Assembly: GCA_033032175.1 (NCBI GenBank)
Contig: CM065322.1
Location: 7,936,001 to 8,000,000, forward strand
Direction: 5' to 3'
Source: Saturnia japonica
Taxonomy: Eukaryota > Arthropoda > Insecta > Lepidoptera > Saturniidae
DNA length: 64,000 bases
Part shown: positions 34,366 to 47,500 of the stretch, one piece after another
Position numbering within the stretch: the first letter of the stretch is position 1
Layout: each line of letters begins with the position of its first letter
Made by a program: the position numbers and the translations under genes
The notes under the pieces: model-generated
Database searches by the model: none
What the model saw: only the letters and a program-made list of their open reading frames with translations
Told to the model about the DNA's origin: nothing

Positions 34366-37300
34366 TTTGTTTGGTCCTTCGTTCCAAATTATCTAAAACT
34401 ATCGCGGACTTTAGGGTTTGTGCTGGCATATTAGGTCTTTATATGTAGAATTTTCTATAATTTTTCTATATCAAATTGGCATAACCTACCTACCTACCTA
34501 CCTTTTATTAACAAACTTTCCGTTTTACCTAGTCTTAACGTATTTGTTTTTCGACAATACCACTGCGTACTGTTTTTTCGAACCGTACTAATTTATTTCC
34601 TAATGAATTAATAGGTAAAAATAGCGAATGTATATCATTTTCAAGTTTATTTCAACTTGTGGGTAAACTTCTCTTTTTTTTCTCTCACGCCACTTGCGCT
34701 CACGTCGACGTTATCTTATGCACGCGCTCTAGAGCTAGCTACGCCAATCAGTTTAACATTATCATAACATAATATAAACTACATATTGCAAATTGTAATT
34801 AGCTGTCTACGTATTGCGTACTAGACACGCTTATAATTTTACGTGTTGAATATCCCCGTACTATCATACTACAAATAACTCTAACTAATATTTTAGCTTT
34901 CATATTAAAATATCTTATAGTATCGTATTGCTGTTAGTGTACTTCGTGCTTAACAGCTATTTCTCTACCACACTATACAATTATATCTATTAATTACATT
35001 CATTAAGGAACTTCAACAACTAACATGTGAACGCGAAGTTTTTATGAATAGCATCCTACGTATGGCTGATTGTTCTGCCGATGAAGCAGAATTTCGTGTC
35101 CATGTTAAGGAATTAAATAATGTTATGAAGCAGTTTTTCCTTATTCAAGGTAAAATTGAAAAACTTTTAGCTAAAACCGGTGAGTTTAAACCTGAAGAAC
35201 AATTAGAAATACGTAATCAATTCGACAACTTATATTATAAAGTTCAAGTTATAGTGGATAACATAAAATTCTATGTAGGCAAAGTTTGGTCAGCGCACAG
35301 CCTACCACATTCATAATTAGTGCATAACAACGAACAATTATAAAATGTTGAACGCTTCCCTTATTTACTTTTGCCCTTGCGAGGTGAACCTTACAGTTTA
35401 ATAAAGTCACTTCCCATAACTGGCGATAACTACAGTAGCGCTTTGCAAGTACTACTGAATCGTTATCAGAATGATCGAATTATAGCAGCAAACACTTTGA
35501 CAAACTTCTTGATGTCGAACCGGTCAATGATAAAAATTTGAACAAAGTTTACGTAACATTTTGAATGTTTATAACGAAAACTTAACCGCGTTGATATCTT
35601 TCGACTTACCGGTCATCCAATGGAGTTTCATTCTGTTGAATATTGTGTTACGTAAAATTACGCCGCATATTCGAAAACGATTCGAGTTATCGCTGAAGTC
35701 GTCATGTGAGATCGCACCTGTGAGTGACCTTATCAAGTTTCTTGACAAAGAGTTGTCGGTGTCCGAGGTGATGTCCTCTGTCGCGTCACTCAGCCCCGGT
35801 ACGGGCGCAGGCGCGGGTAGCGGAGGAGTCGAAGCCCGCCTCATGCCTAACTTGTTGTCGCGCCAAGCCGTCGCTTCACGCGCTGCGATGGCGCGCCGCT
35901 ACAGGAACACAATCGCGGGATTTGTCTTCTGCACATAACGCGAGCGTAATGAACGTTCATGCTGCGACTGCTATTGATTCCGGTCGTAACATGAAATGTA
36001 ATTACTATAAAGAAAATTACATTACATAAATGCGACAAGTTTCATAAATTAACTTTATCCGAACAGAAATCCTTTATCGAACACAATAACATTTGCAACA
36101 ATTGCTTATTCTCTGGCCACAATATCAATGATTGTAAGTCGCGACACTATTGTCTTGTCTGTTCCCAGCGTCATCATACCTCTATACACGAAGATATTAT
36201 TTAAAATATTACTTTAAAAAGCGAATGTAACTTCTCTTCCCCAGAGCTGATCTCAGTAGGGGAACTTTCCTCTTCGCCCATACCACTGCGTGGTGTTTCT
36301 GGTCACAGGAATAACTGTGTCGCGTTTACTTACCACCACGTAGGTCTACATGCGTTCTATGGATGCGGGTAGCTGTACACCCCGTCTTGTGCGCGCCCTA
36401 GTCAACCAAGGCTCTCAAGCCACTCTCATTACGGAGTCGTGCGTCCAACGTCTTGGTTTACCACGTTATCGTGCCAGGACTAGTATGACTGTAACTGGAA
36501 TAGGCGATCAAAATAAGCAGCCACGCGGATATGTTTTGTGTGAAGTTACGCCTCACAACAAATCAAAACCTAAACTATTTATCGAAGCTCATCGAGCATA
36601 TAAGTCATCTTCAAAATCTTCCCCTAGCCTCCCCGGAATTGCGTTCCGCGCGTCCCGTTGAACTTCTACTAGAATCTCATTATACTGACAGTTTATTATT
36701 GCATTATATTATTAAAGGCCCACAGGGTACGCCCGTGGCTATTAAAAGTATTTTTGGCTACCTACTTAATGGTAAAATATCTCATTCATTGCCAGCACAA
36801 GTCTGTATGAATGTTAGTACATATCAGTTTGATATGCAAATACAAAAATTTTGGGAGCTTGAATCAGTAACTGACGTCAAGCCTGTCACAAAAGAAGAAA
36901 CGCTCTGTGAATCGATCTTCGTCAATACTCATGAGCGAGGTGACAATGGAAAATACATTGTCTCCCTCGCGTTTCAAGAACAAGCACCTCCTCTCGGCGA
37001 ATCACGTCAAATCGCACTTTATCGCTTGCACAAGCTTGAGCAACGGTTCTCTCGCGACCCTGCCTTCCGAGAGGAGTACGCTAAGTGTCTACAAGAATAC
37101 GAAAGCTTGGGACATATGGAACCTGTCAGTGAGGCTACGCGTGCTGACAAGTTACCCTACTATATACCTCACCCGTGTGTGGTGAAAAAATCTGCGACTA
37201 CTAAAGTCCGAGTAGTCTTTGATGCTTCCTGAAAGACTACTAACGGTCGTTCATTGAATGACAACTTACTAATTGGTCAAAAACTACACTAAGACATAGA

Positions 37301-38460
37301 TGACGTTCTTTTAAAATTCCGACTACACAAGATAGGTTTTACAGCCAATATCAAAATGATGTATCGTTTTATCGAAATACGACCTGAAGACCGGGATTTC
37401 CAACGAATTCTGTGGATATATTCTCCTAACGATCCTATCCTATATAGGCCCTGACTTCTTGCCAGCCATTAGCAGTGACAATTCGAATCGAGATGACGCT
37501 CTGATTCTTTCAGCTCTCGACACTGATACTTTGGTCAAGGTTCTAGGTCTCAAATGGAATCCAAAATTAGACTCGTTTTCTTATCAGGTGGAGTCTCATT
37601 TCCAGAAATGCACGAAACGTATAATGCTTTCAGATTTTTCAAAAATTTACAACCCTTTAGGATTCCTTAGCTCTATCATATTATTTGCTAAGCATTTGAT
37701 TCAACTTCTATGGATTTCAGGCATGGGTTGGGATGAAGCTCCTTCCCAGGGTGTTTGTGATCTCTGGTCAACGTTTATATCTGAACTTCCTATTTATCTC
37801 TTTACCACATCACGTGCTTCTCAATCACAATAACGAAATACAAATACATGGTTTCTCGGACGCTTCCGAAAAGGCATATGCTGCTTGTGTGTACCTACGT
37901 GTCATTGACGCTCAAGACACGGTTTATATTTATCTTCTTGCTAAAACAAAGGTTGCGCCTTTGAAGCGCATAACGCTTCCGCGCTTAGAGTTATGTGCAG
38001 CCTTGCTTTTATCAAAAATAATAAATAAAATACTCGGTACCAACACTAACTTTCTATCCATTGAAAATGTGTATGCTTGGAGTGAGTTTTCGGTCACATT
38101 TGCATGGCTACGCTCATCGTCACATGAATGGCGTACTTTTGTGTCTAACCGCGTCACGGAGACCACGAGCCGCGTACCTGCCGCACACTGGCGTCTCGTC
38201 CGCTCCGAGCACAATCCTGCGGATCCAGCATCCAGAGGTGTGCTACCATCCAACTTAGACCATGAGCTGTGGTTTAATGGACCTATCTGGCTTAAGCAGG
38301 TCCAATCTGATTGTCCTATTTCCAATGTTGACTTACAAACAAATGAAAAACGACGAAAATACGTTTTTATAACCAAACATCTCCTGACTAAATTTCTAGA
38401 ACAATTTACGTCATTACCGAAATTACATATTGTTTCCATAATCCATCGATTTTATTATAG

Positions 38461-38925
38461 ACTAGCTGTGCCCGTGGCTTCGCTCACATGGACTACAGAC
38501 TGCCCGTGCGAATCTTGCTCCCCGCTCCCGGCTATTTTAAAGAGAAAAATGCTTATTGTGGGTGTTTCTTAGAAGATAGATATATACTCTCCCGTAGTTT
38601 ATTGTAGGTCTTTTTAATGCCTATAATTATGTAGTACATTAATTTGCTATATCTCTTATGGTTTACTCAGCATAAGCCATTTAAGCACCCGAAATAATTC
38701 ACCATCAGTTTTTTTTTTTAAATTTGTGCGGACCCTAATTCTTATTCTAAACTTAAAGTAGCCTAAGCTACTCCCTATAAATTCAGCTAGAGATTACCCG
38801 GAACAAACAGACAGACAGACAAAAATTTTTAAAATGGGCTTTTTGATATAGGTATCGTATATACTTTCGTATGCATTTAGTAAAAAACTGTTATTTTGAC
38901 ATTATAAACAGACACTTCAATTTTA
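38461..38925. mobile_element. short retroposon inserted in the BEL/Pao pol region
   Basis: The BEL/Pao reading is interrupted after IIHRFYY by GACTAGCTGTGCCCGTGGCT, a typical start of a common lepidopteran retroposon. It then has GACAGACAGACAAAAATTT and ends near TATAGATATCG, after which pol-like coding resumes (YRKVKFYSSSC). The insertion is therefore younger than the BEL/Pao copy. Relatives of its first block are at 812, 13799 and 57617. Confidence 0.6.
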
Positions 38926-39881
38926 TTAATTGTATAGATATCGTAAGGTAAAATTTTATTCGTCTTCTTGCATCGCCGTCTCTGAAACAAAATTCGCTTT
39001 AAATCGAGTTATCAGTCTCATGCAGCAAAATCAGTTCGCTGACGATATTTCTCGTTTTAAAGATTATGATATCTGTACGAACAAACTCCAAAAGAAGAAG
39101 ACCTTTGTCGATGTAGCAGGACTTCTCAGGGTCGGCGGTAAGATACGTGCTCAAATTTTTTACGATGTCAAGCATCAGATCATTTTACCTAAATAATGTT
39201 TCTTCGCGACCTTACGTATAGAATACTTTCATATATTATATTTGCACGTAGGTCCGCAGGCATTGAAATTTATTTTATCTCAAAACTACTGGATCATATC
39301 TGGCCGCGATGGTGTCCGAATGTGCACGCGCCGTTGCGTTCGTTGTTTTTGCACTCGTCCGTCTGCTCCGCAGCCACCCATGGCTGCACTTTCCGCCGCA
39401 AGAGTGCGAGCTCTCAGGCCGTTCCTACATATAGGCGTAAATTTACCAGGGCTATTTCTATTTGGGGAACCATTGGTTTCCTTACCTGAGGTCGACTTAT
39501 GAACTGACAATCTCAATCGCCTCGTTCGATGGCAAATCATTCAACAAGCTGTACAACATTTTAGGAAATTCTGGAGTGTAGAATATCTACATCAACTTCA
39601 ACAAAGAAGTAAATGGTTTCACGATAATACGACCACACCCCTCGCTGAGGGTACTGTAGTTGTGCTAATTGACAACAACCTCCCTCCGCTGCAGTGGCGC
39701 CTGGCTCGAGTACCTACATAAGCTTCATTCGGGTACGGACGGTGTTGTTAGAGTTGTAACCGTACGCATGAGTAACACAATTACCAAAAGACCGTAAAGG
39801 TCTGTCCTCTACCTATTGACTAGGTGATGTTATAACATATCGTAGTCTTATGTTAAGTTAGTTATTTTAAGGTCGGCGGCA

Positions 39882-40261
39882 TGTTCCGTATTTTTGTTAC
39901 GTATCTGTTAGCACAAATGTTTTCTATATTATTTTTATTAATGAAATGGAATGTATCTGTTCACAAATCTACTTGAATGCACTTTAAACGAACACAAGTG
40001 CTGCCCTCTATCAAAAACGTAGTATGTTTGAATCTCGCAACTTGCAAACCGCTCTGAGCGTAACTGCGTTGAGAAAAATTGTAAAATCGGTAAAAATCTC
40101 TAGATGACCATAATAAAACCTAGTGCCAGTGTAGACTAGTGCCTTGTTAAGAAGATCAGCGACCTAATCCATAAACTTAGCCGGGGTGCGGCAGGTGGGG
40201 TGCAAACTTCATGTGCGGGTGAGTGGTGGATACATATCCTCATAATTTCATTTCCTATACA
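39882..40261 (+). repeat. BEL/Pao 3' LTR
   Basis: The LTR starts TGTTCCG after a purine-rich AAGGTCGGCGGCA stretch and ends CCTATACA, giving the TG...CA form. Its second half repeats 34192-34365. The 380-base length is reasonable for this family. Confidence 0.6.
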
Positions 40262-41595
40262 GTAGCATAAACAAAGTTTATTTCATCATGCGTTTCTGAT
40301 CTATTCAATAAGTACTTCAATAAGCTGTCACTAGATGGAAACTACGAATCTCATAGTAATTAATGTCATGGATATATATAAAATAGTTTTTTATACGTCC
40401 ATGGTAAATGTATATATTCAATGTTTATAAGTCGTAGTATAAATATAATTTAATTGTTTACATATAATATTAAGAAGTAAATAGATTTAACTGAAATCTC
40501 TTTTAATTTTAAAGAAATAAAAACTTCGATAATGTGAGGACAGATGTCGTTGCATAGAGTATAGTAATACATCGGGAATAATACATAATAATAATACAAT
40601 ATGCGTCAATATTGAAATTTTGCGCTGCAACGAATTCGATTTGATTACATGTCTTTTATTTTTTGCTTTCATTTGGGTTATTAAGTAAAATACAGAAGTT
40701 TTGTACATACTTAGTAGGTAGGTAGTAGTTTAACTTAGGGATATTTAGTTTATTATTATTTTCTTATTACTAATTATTTATATATTTAACTTCAGTTAAG
40801 CCTGGCAAGCGTTAATCTGATCTAGCGCGTAGCTCTAGCAAGAGCTCGAGATGCGAAGTTTATTAGAAGCCAAGAATCTAAGGAGCAATCACTGGCCCGT
40901 TTGACTTTAGACACTAATATAAAACTGTAAAATGTTGCAAGAACGGGGAGAATTTATTCCTTTTGAGAGCTTTCATTGCGTGCACTGCGTAAATGGTTAA
41001 AGTTACGTAAAAATCATGTGTGACGGAATTGTTTCTCTTAATAAGTTTTAAAAAAAATCTGCGATAGCATATGTCCTATCTTTTAAGGTTGACTAACCTT
41101 AATCATAACCTTTTTTATAGTAATAAACTTTGTTCTAAAATAAAGCATTATTTACGAAGGTGTTTTTATAAACATGGTATTAATCCTTATAGAAATATTT
41201 TATTCATTAGGAGTATTTAATTTTGAACACAATTGTACTTTACAACATTTGATTTCAATTAATATCTTAGGAGATATCACAGTTTTAAAATAACTCCGCA
41301 GCAAAATAATGATCAAGTACCGCGCGCGCATTTTCATGTGGGGAGGGAGGGCGAATGATGCTCAAATGGTTCGTTCTCATTAAGAATTGTATTATAGGTG
41401 CCTACGACCTACTCTCTCAGCTAGTTTATAATATTTATAGGATTTTAAAAGTAACAATTGTCCGAATCTCATTTAGTAATTAACTGTGAAGAAGGTACAA
41501 ATTCTTTTTTTAATAAATAATACTATGTAAACTAAATCAATGATAATGATTTTTATTCAATTGATATTTTTAGTTTTTAATGCGAATGTGACATA
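40262..41595. other. 3' flank of MSL3, no gene seen
   Basis: AT-rich DNA between the BEL/Pao element and the MSL3 stop codon. A piece of the 3150-3430 repeat family (CATATGTCCTATCTTTTAAG) is at 41050-41110. Open frames here are short and without family resemblance. Confidence 0.5.
41552..41557 (-). terminator. candidate MSL3 polyadenylation signal
   Basis: AATAAA on the minus strand, about 40 bases past the MSL3 stop codon at 41596-41598. Further minus-strand hexamers may exist, but this is the first after the stop. Confidence 0.4.
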
Positions 41596-44500
41596 CTATC
41601 CGCTATGTAGGTAGTACATCTCTCCGAACCATTCGCTGTGGTCATCCAAATATCTGAAACAAAAAACTATATAATGAGTGTTCAACATTATGAGTATAAT
41701 AAAGGTGTAAGGTAATAAGAGGAATATAACTACTTCATGAAAAAAATTAAATGTATAGCTGGTTCTATCATATTTCCTTTATTATTTACCTTTAGATGGG
41801 GATGTAGTACAAACCGAGATAAAAAGACAACGTTGCCGAGTCTTTAACATAGTTTTAGTGTATAAATAATATGCAATTCGAAAAAGATAGATAAGAATAG
41901 CAATTTCCTATGTGCTTATCGGCCTACATAAATCGTGATCAAAAAAAATCCCGATTATTTTTGCAAAATCTAAGGTTATAAAGTGTAATTTAATGTTTAG
42001 TAGACGTGTTTAATTGTGGTTATGTGTATTGTACCGGTTGTAACTCGTATAACAAAGAAAACCAATAAAATAATACGCATACTAGATTATTCCATTCTTG
42101 GTCTCGTCTTATTCAACCTATTGCCGATCTTTAAACTATATTAAATCAATGGTATTTATTAATCATGTATAGATATATAATTATGCCGATACGATACCGA
42201 TTTACTGTAGTGACTAATCAGCGATACACATATCGAGAGTTTAGTAATAACTAAAGAAGCATGTTCACACACATTTTTACCCGCCTGAATGGATGATGAG
42301 TAATCTTTTTTTAATTATATGTAGATATTTATTTTCCAAATTAATAATAAAAGGCGTGGCTAGCTTTAGAATCGCTAGCGTAGAGTTCAGACTCAAATAT
42401 TTTTTTTACAGTTAAATCACAATAATTAGTCTAAATATAAATTTTCACACTGCGGAAATACACATAGTTTTTGAGAAACTGAATTTTGAATACAGCATTT
42501 TTTGTAAATCTGACAATACAAATATCACTGCTAAGTAGTTTTAAGGAAGTTCACTTTTGAATGATTACTGTATTATTTACGTCAAATACGACAAACTTTA
42601 TCATTTTGAGTGTGATATTTTCGTTTTTCCGTTATGGTGTTAAATTGGTTAGGTTAGGCTTGAACCGTGAACATAAACAAATAATTATTTATTGAAAATA
42701 CATATAAAATTCCTAGATAGACAGTCATAAACCTTAAAACTGAAAAAAAAAATTCTCAGAAACTAGGTATTTGTTTCCACACTTTTCCTGCACCCCTCTC
42801 TCATTACCTCTAACCCTCCCCCATCCCTTCACAGCATCAAATTCAGTGGTAGCGATTCTAAAGTTCAACCAAAGGCGCGAAACAATACAACGCTTACTAA
42901 AGACGGCAATGTCGTCACTAGCACCACGTGCGGCTCTCTCGCCTTTCACGAAAGGACAATATTGTTGATTCGCGTGCTTTTCAAATTGTTAGATATCGGT
43001 TGATAAATAATTCGGCGATTCTGATATATCAGCCGACATATCGTATCGGTATCGTTGCATCCCTAGTATTTACTATATAAGTAAACTTCAATGACAAATA
43101 GTACCTATCACATGAATCAGAGTAATACCTAATGAATTATTGAGAAAAATTAAATTACTTACTGTACAAACAAATCACAGTATTCCAAGACGATTTTTAA
43201 TTTGTAGTCGGGCATTTGAGTCGCGTTTAAAAATTCTGGCAGTTTGACTGTAACAAACCATTAAATACAATTTACAATCAATTGCCTTAATACAAAGGAA
43301 AACATATTGCAATATTAAGGATACAATTACCGAATAGCCTGGCCAGATGGATAGATCCGTAGACTCGGCAAGGATAGTGTTCGGTTCCCTCTCGAGGTAT
43401 TATTTGAAATTTGGCAACCTTTAATATACAATGGAAATTTTTAGTTATATATTTATCTTTATCTTACTACAATCGCTGGCCCGGCCGACGTTCTGCCCTT
43501 TCCAATTTTCAATAACTCGATCACAGCGCCACCTAATTCCATTATTTTCTTCTTAAATCTTTTCTAGGACTATAACGAACAAAACAAAATAAGAATTGCG
43601 TATATCCATCGTTCGAATCGTGAGTTTATGGTCTTGAGTAAAAAAAAAAAACAATAGAAAATAGAACCTAGTTCAATTTTTCAGGGATTTCCCGAGCGAC
43701 TTTTAAAATTTTTATTTCGAAATAGCGCGAGCCGTTCTTCAATGATGCACTCAACGAAAAGAATTTCATTTTTATTTATTTGTCGGAGCGTTATTTGAAA
43801 TTTCCTCATCAAGTGTGCCTGGTCATTAATGTATTAATTAAATATGGGTTAACCTAACCCAGCAAAATTTCTTGCGCTAACTCAAGCGCAGCAAAGTAGT
43901 ACGCGAGGCAAGGGAGTTAGAGAAATGTATGAGTCAGACGACCGGCACAGCGGCGCGGCTTGACGCTGTGCCTGAAGAGGTTATTTCACCTTCCGATCTA
44001 CCGCTACCGATTTCCGGGGGAAGGGCAGGGCTTGGCCGCAGGATCGTGCTTCTTATTACACATCATTGCCATTCTGGCCCCAATCTCATAAAGCTACAAT
44101 ATTATGTTGCTATCTCACTTGAAAAACGAACGTCGAGAAATGCGTACGTATGTTGTCATGGCGCTGACATTGTCGAAACTACAAAAAGTAATATTTGTTG
44201 TAACTGCAGTAGTCACAATAGTGTCTTTTTTTTGTAATATTTTGCTTTATTTTATTACATTATGATCGTAAAAATTGTTATATAATAGGAACCGATTGTT
44301 TGAAAATTCTTTAGTATCGATTGTTTTGTAAAAATAACAATTAAATAAATGTTTAAAATAATCTATATTTAGAATACTAGTAAAAACCATGAAAATAAAA
44401 ATCGGTTGTCTGTAAAGTCTGTTTACTGACGATATTTGACCGTGACAACGTCATAAGAAAATACTGATGGAATGGTATCATTTTTCAAAAGAAAATTTTA

Positions 44501-47500
44501 ATTTTATTTATACTTTTGTCAATTATAGCATAACCTACAATCTCTGCACTAGCGGACCGATGCTATTTATTTTAATGATGAAAGCACGAATATTCGACAA
44601 TATATTACTAAACATATATTTAATATCGAAAGAATCATTACCTTTATCGCCGCAATTATCGTTGCTATAAACAATTGACACCACATTCACTTTTCACTGC
44701 ACTTCATACTTGACGAAAACATGTAAATGTATTATTGTATAGCAGCTGTCTACGCGGAGGCATCGCTCACTCAAGTAGGAGAGAGACAGATGTCGAACGC
44801 TGCCGAACGCGGAGGCCGATTGTGCCTCTTTGTCGCTCGTTCCGCGCTCTCGCCTTAAATGGAACGCCTCAGAGCGAGGTAACGCCGCATGAGTCATGTT
44901 TTTTCGTGCGTGCAGCCGGCTCCATCGAATTATAAGACGTTGTCACGTCAAAAAAGTTATTTGTGTGGATTGAACCCGCGACCTTTCAACCTATCTACCT
45001 AGCATTACGCATACGACTGCTCTCTGTGCTCTTTACGCGGCGATTGAAGCTAAACTACGCTATCGTTGCGTTGAAGGTGATCGGATCCTACAAACCCGAT
45101 TCCTTATTACAATGCAATGGATATTGTCAAAAATTGCTGTAGATCGAATCGTGAAATAAGCTTAATAAGCGGTCATTACATGGCAGGTTGATCGTATCCG
45201 ATTTTTGGTGCGGGGGGTACGGCCGCTATTGGCTCGATTCCGCTTTACCCGTCTCGCTGCGTTGAAGTGGACTGATCGCCAACACAGTTGTAATAAGTGT
45301 TAACACACATCCGGCGCAGTAAACTGTGTGAATAATAATTGAGATTTACGTGTTAGAAGTTTTATTTTGTTATTAAAATAATTTCGTGCTGAAGAAATTT
45401 TTTAAATTCCGATTTCCCTATTTGAACATCCACGCCATATGATGACTTCTGATGAAAGCCATATAGTTCTTTTTTATATATGTCACAAGTAGTTACATCT
45501 CGTAATTTTATTTTTACTCATATTGTTTTCTTATGCCGTGTCAATTGAGGAGTGGTGTATATTTCCCGTGTACAATTTTCATTAAAATCGGTTGAAAATT
45601 ATTATTATATTCTATGATTTCTAATGCATTGTTAACGTTTCTTATAGCCTCTCAATTATGGTATACTTCCCGTCTACAAAATTTGATCAGAATCGGTTGA
45701 GATTTGATAAAAATTAAATATTTGAACTTCGTTTTTTTTTTCTAGAAGTAATATTAATTATTGTAGCTCATCAATTATATAATTACTTATACTTACCGTG
45801 TACAAAATTTCATCAATATCGGTCAAGAATTAACGAAAATATATATTTTCTGGCGATTTTTTTTTACGGTTTAAAAGTAATATTGAAATTTTTCATACCC
45901 TATCACTTGACCAATGATATAAGCATCTCGAGTACAAACAGAAAGACACAAAAAAAAAAATTAAGGGCATATTCGTGATCAGTATCGTTCATATAGTATA
46001 TACCTATGCACATCGAGAAATTTAGACAAAAAATTACCTGTACAGACAGAGCTACAGATTTATCAATATAGATAGGCAATTTTATAATGCCAAATACTAT
46101 TTAGGCAAAGTATGAAATACATCTCCGATTCGTTGAGAATAACAAGTGAGGAGAGTTTTCGGCGGAATCTCAAAGTGTCATATGATTGTTTTTGTTTTTA
46201 GATTCATAAACTTATGTTATGTGGCCCGGTATTATGTAATTTTGGTGGAATTTTATGTGCTATTGTTTGGTTATTGTGCACAAGTGAAGTGAATTATAAA
46301 TAGGTAATTAATAACTGCGAGTATGCATTTTGGGAGGTCACTAAAAGGCCTTGGAAAGTTTTAACAAAGTTTCGCCATCTTATTAGAGCTAAGTTTGAAG
46401 CAGAGACAAATAAAAATTGTTTGAAGATTACAAGGTAATTTGATTTTTTTTTTTTGTAGTCATTCTATAAAATGCGAAATGAGAAACTAGAAAATATAAG
46501 ACCGTAGATCTCGTCAGCTCACTAACACTTGTTCGCAAGTCCAACTTAACCTAACTGAGTATCGTAGGTATTTTGTAACGTACATTCTATAGAATGCCTA
46601 GCAAATGTTATGCATTTTATAAGATTTTTATTTTATAGTAAACTTACGCATGCACACATATACACACTGAAACACACACACTCACACACACACTGAAACA
46701 CACATATTTTCTTAGTTCTTTCTGTTGAAATATTTTCTTTTATTTTTCTCTAACTCTGTATTATCTCAATGTTACCAATTAGTATAAGGATCGTTGTAGC
46801 AAAGTTTATACTATTACTGTCGTCAAAATAATTATTTGTTTGTTAATTAATCTGTTATATAATTAAATGAATATGTATTCTATTATATTTTGGCATAAAA
46901 ACCAAACTATGTAACATAAAACCACTTTACTGATCACCAATAAAGTTAGTAGATCTAAGTGTTTTTTCATGGGGAAGATTTTTATGCTATCCATGAACGC
47001 GATACGTGGCGCTGTAGTCAAGGGGTAGACAATGTCTGCGAGGCCAGCTAGTAAAAAAATTTCCTTAGGTGCCCGTTTATTTTTGCAAAGGAGTGTGATA
47101 GTTAATACCATAGATGTAATATTCTATATCTATTCTATACTTAGGCACACAATTGACAATAATGCTCATCACACAAAAGTCACTCATGGGCGAGGATTGA
47201 CCTTTCGGTACAATAGTAGGGCTTATTATCACTGCGCCGCATGGCCTGTTAAATTTAATTTGTGCGATAGTCTTATTGTGTTAAGAGTAAAGTAGTATGG
47301 TCGCAGTACAGTACCTTATCTAGAAGTAGAGACAGGGGCGTTCTGGTCGTAGGAGGTGTGGAAGGAGCGGCGGGCGCGGAGTTAGTAGGCCGCGACCATC
47401 CATCACTCATCGAGGAACCGCAGCTGCCTTCACTGAACACAACATATACTAAAAATGCATTTTGAATGTATTTTATACGAAATTAAGACAGGATGGCATA

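Larger units (their letters stand above)
34192..40261 (+). mobile_element. decayed BEL/Pao LTR retrotransposon
   Basis: A gag-like start (35044-35316) is followed by broken gag frames, a CCHC-like knuckle pair near 36100-36165 (NICNNCLFSGH...YCLVCSQRHH), a protease-like segment (36385, LVNQGSQATLI) and an RT/RNase H region: DKLPYYIPHPCVVKKS near 37147, GFSDASEKAYAACVY near 37854, ITLPRLELCAALLLSKI near 37970. Integrase N-terminal and zinc-binding pieces follow (38930-39380). Stops and frameshifts are frequent, and most of the integrase DDE core is deleted near 39480-39500. The last coding piece (GVVRVVTVR near 39740) is BEL-type. The 3' LTR is 39882-40261; only the last 175 or so bases of the 5' LTR remain (34192-34365). 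Order gag-PR-RT-RH-IN and these signatures are BEL/Pao features. It is not functional. Confidence 0.82.
43419..47314. other. MSL3 intron 10 with several repeats
   Basis: Holds a GC-rich element (44443-44948), a tRNA-like piece near 44965-45055 (GGATTGAACCCGCGACC, inverted box B), repeats near 45400-45950 with recurring 'gtacaaaatttcat..aatcggt' phrases, a family B copy (46153-46385), a CA-rich microsatellite (46649-46702) and a tRNA-like repeat near 47150-47250 (GGCGCAGTGATAATAAGCCC on the minus strand). No extra exon was found apart from exon 11 at 43331-43418. Confidence 0.5.

Noticed and set aside
34485..34502. Short ACCT tetranucleotide run
   Set aside because: Only about four units; too short to call a notable microsatellite.
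43929..44237. 102-codon plus-strand frame in a GC-richer patch
   Set aside because: No splice context or family resemblance; it lies in an intron of MSL3 among repeats. Kept as unsupported.
46863..47111. 82-codon minus-strand frame with a hydrophobic start
   Set aside because: Part of it matches a dispersed repeat also seen near 3740-3840 (CTATCC..AACGCGATA and GCCAGCTAGTA blocks), so it is repeat sequence and not a gene.
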